This document shows positions 61,700 through 64,000 of a DNA stretch of 64,000 nt, in pieces. Source of the stretch: Ascaris suum (taxonomy: Eukaryota; Nematoda; Chromadorea; Rhabditida; Ascarididae). Positions within the stretch are counted from its first letter, which is position 1. Every line of letters starts with the position of its first letter. A program made the position numbers and the translations under genes. Location of the stretch: the NCBI GenBank assembly GCA_013433145.1, contig CM024169.1, positions 13,710,817 to 13,774,816 of the forward strand, written 5' to 3'. The notes beneath the pieces are model-generated. The model was given only the letters and a program-made list of their open reading frames with translations, was not told where the DNA came from and made no database searches.

Positions 61700-63404
61700 G
61701 CTTTATGCGAATGAAATCACAACGACACGAGCAGTAAAAATCAAAAAGAAGACGATTGAAAATCCGTTAACGTTGGCTCGCAGTTCATAAGTCAGCCAAA
61801 AACCGACTCACACCAAGCACGGCAAGGAGGTAAATGAGGTTTCTGTCCAACATCTGCAACTTATATACCAAGTAACAGACAAGAGGGCGGTGTTTTTACT
61901 GCGACTTGAGAGCGAAGTATTTTGACTATCCTATATTGAACTAGAAGACGGATGGAAGTAAGAGGCTTGATCTTCTCAACAACTAACTGCTAACGAGTGA
62001 TCCGTTATGATCAAACGAGTTCTTGTGACCCTAGTCTCAACGATTCTCGATCTGCTGCAGTCGGACATATAGGCATATAGATACTGACACTGCACACGAG
62101 CTCTGCCGTACCACAGCGTGAAACGCAACTGAAAATTTGTAATGAAACATAAGAAAAGACTTCCAATGTTGACAATCAAACACTACGAGGGTATGCACTT
62201 TTGCATATTTCGAAATGGCCAAGCTTAGTCGAAATGATTCATATGAAAGTGGCACAATTTGCCACTCAATTCCGCTTTGCAGTATATTAGGTTTCACGAC
62301 AATTTCCGGTTGAGGGCTTATACAATCGGATTGTTCGTGTAAGAACGGACACGCGAAATAGAACGCACAATCACGTAGTTTGAAAGAAAATATAGCAATC
62401 GACCTTTTAAGACGTTTTAGAATATTTGAAGACGGAAGTGGAAAAAGCAGAAAGAACGTTTAGAAAAACTCTCCGTTATGGCGTTTAAATCTATCAAAAC
62501 AAATAATAAACTCCTATTCAAATAGTTTTCAAATTTTCTTCTAAAGGAACAAAGAATGGGAAACTCTATAAGTAAAAATGAAACAATAACCAAGGGAAGT
62601 GGAGAAAAATGCCATCAACCCCCGCGTAAGCGTCACCATGCGTTAAGAAATCAGTCACATATACGCACGCAAGCGAGCAACACGATCGCGTTATAACTTT
62701 ACATTTGGCGCACTTTTTGGTATTTGGCGCAACTTTATATTTGGCGCACTTTTTGGCATTATCGCGCTATCTATAATGCTAAAAAGTATCGCCCGCTAAA
62801 TCCTAAAGTGTTTGCGTGCATTGCGTTACCGGAAGTATGAGAGGGGGGATAGCTGAGTCGTGGTGAAGGATGTTACAAGTTTCCGGCTGTGGATCTAGTT
62901 GGCAAGGAAATCTTCGATCTTCTCGAGGAAATTGTTTTTTCTTTCTCACCGACAAAATGAACGAATTTTCTAAGCGAATGGCAATTACTCAAAAATTTTG
63001 CCATCGACCATAAGACCATCCTTCGCAACTATAAATTTCTTCACTAAACACAATTTTATTAGATTGCCATGACTGAGAAGACTTTCTCTCCTATTATGCG
63101 CTCTTGCGAATTCCCTTATATGTCGTTTATATGCGTGTGCTTGTATGTGTTTATCTGCCTAATTGATTTGCTTGAGAATCATTGCACCTAGAGTTATGTG
63201 TTTTGACAGGTATAATCCTTTATGGTTTGAGTTGTCCTGATCGATCAATTGTAAAATGTTATGAGCATTTTCAAGTAGTATAAACATCTGCGTGCTTTCT
63301 GCAGTGATCCACTTTTCATTTGCACCAGATGAATCACAGACAAAAAGAATTTTTATCGAAGGTTTCTACGAGTGGTCGAGTCATTTCAAACGTGAAATCA
63401 TCGT
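61700..63404. other. Upstream region of LYST, no gene seen
   Basis: About 1.7 kb 5' of the LYST-like gene. I see no exon. Presumed promoter or 5' UTR intron; holds the TTTGGCGC cluster at 62704-62747. Confidence 0.45.
62701..62757. promoter_or_regulatory. Three TTTGGCGC (E2F-like) sites in an imperfect tandem repeat
   Basis: TTTGGCGC occurs at 62704-62711, 62723-62730 and 62740-62747, the first and third within the longer repeat atttggcgcactttttgg. TTTSSCGC is the known E2F/DP binding consensus. It sits about 1 kb upstream of the putative LYST start. Binding is inferred; simple tandem duplication could explain it. Confidence 0.45.
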
Positions 63405-63405
63405 T

Positions 63406-63510
<105 letters not shown>

Positions 63511-63588
63511 TTCCTTTGAGACTGATCGCTAGGTATTTCCTTTTCGTCCCGCAAAAAGAGATTACAATGAATATGACTGCAACGATTT

Positions 63589-64000
63589 TGTCAGGTTAAA
63601 GTAAATCCAAAACGTGCACTCAGCGGAAGTGAGATTTAGGCTTGATTTTGTGACTGACGGCGATCCCACAGTCGATTCGTCGTTTGTTGCTTTCTCCGAG
63701 GTCGGTTGTTAGAGATCTTCGACCAGGCTCATTGCTCCTTCCTACCAAGTTACTCCTATCAGCAGCTTCATCGGGACGAGGGCGGTGGAGCGAGTTCGGA
63801 CTCTCTTTTATTGAGCGGAACAAGGTGAATCCACTCGTCAGCATCGGATAAGCAAGAAACGAGCCTGATCGCTAACCTTCACGCGACCGTACAGCTTTAT
63901 CTGAGCGGAAGTGGAGCAGTATAAAGAGATATTTGTTTGTAGTGAATGATTCGTTGAATAAAGTAAAGTAAAAGTTAAAAATCCTCAGAGTAAGGCTGCC
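63589..64000 (+). mobile_element. Possible 5' part of an LTR, cut by the window edge
   Basis: From TGTCAGGTTA at 63589 the sequence becomes less A/T-rich, then shows TATAAAG at 63920 and AATAAAG at 63957, the order expected in an LTR of a BEL/Pao or Gypsy element. The 3' end, a second LTR and any gag-pol are outside the window. A 74-codon - strand frame inside is typical of such noncoding repeats. It could also be an ordinary promoter of a gene to the right. Confidence 0.35.

Overview
The window is animal nuclear DNA, roughly 60% A+T, with genes broken into short exons by introns that are mostly 0.3-2 kb long. I see no operons, ribosome binding sites, CRISPR arrays, tRNA or rRNA. U-rich acceptors of the tttcag/tttgcag type and a FAX-1/PNR-type nuclear receptor make a nematode the most likely source. 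The introns are longer than is usual in Caenorhabditis. I cannot name the species.

Two genes converge on the left part of the window. At the left edge, + strand, are the last two exons (984-1080 and 1806-1938) of a nuclear receptor whose ligand-binding domain end resembles NR2E3/PNR, called FAX-1 in C. elegans. Its DNA-binding domain and earlier exons lie outside the window.

Almost everything else, from about 61.7 kb down to about 8 kb on the - strand, is one very large gene: the ortholog of LYST (Chediak-Higashi protein, BEACH family). I rebuilt about 65 exons by hand from splice sites, matching phases and similarity to vertebrate LYST as I remember it. They sum to about 10.9 kb, or about 3,600 codons, close to the roughly 3,800 residues of human LYST. 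The order is: N-terminal helical/ARM-like exons (61.7-45.5 kb), a LamG/ConA-like lectin fold (44.5-38.6 kb), more ARM-like exons (38.2-20.4 kb), the TEGPNRERRR linker (19.8 kb), PH-like domain (18.9-17.4 kb), BEACH domain (17.4-14.3 kb) and WD40 repeats (13.0-9.2 kb). The C-terminal exon is less certain. Many exons are too short, or lack an ATG, to stand out as open reading frames.

Four introns appear to use GC donors, two of them firmly supported by the flanking protein. Four exon joins remain unresolved (around 55.0, 44.1, 27.3 and 24.2 kb).

The rest is introns and intergenic DNA with three long (TA)n microsatellites, homopolymer runs, a 12-bp-stem inverted repeat, a diverged duplicated repeat, three E2F-like sites upstream of the LYST 5' end, and a possible LTR start at the right edge. 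I found no clear evidence of a previously undescribed system. The most useful results are the LYST gene model, its splice-site peculiarities and its unresolved 3' end.
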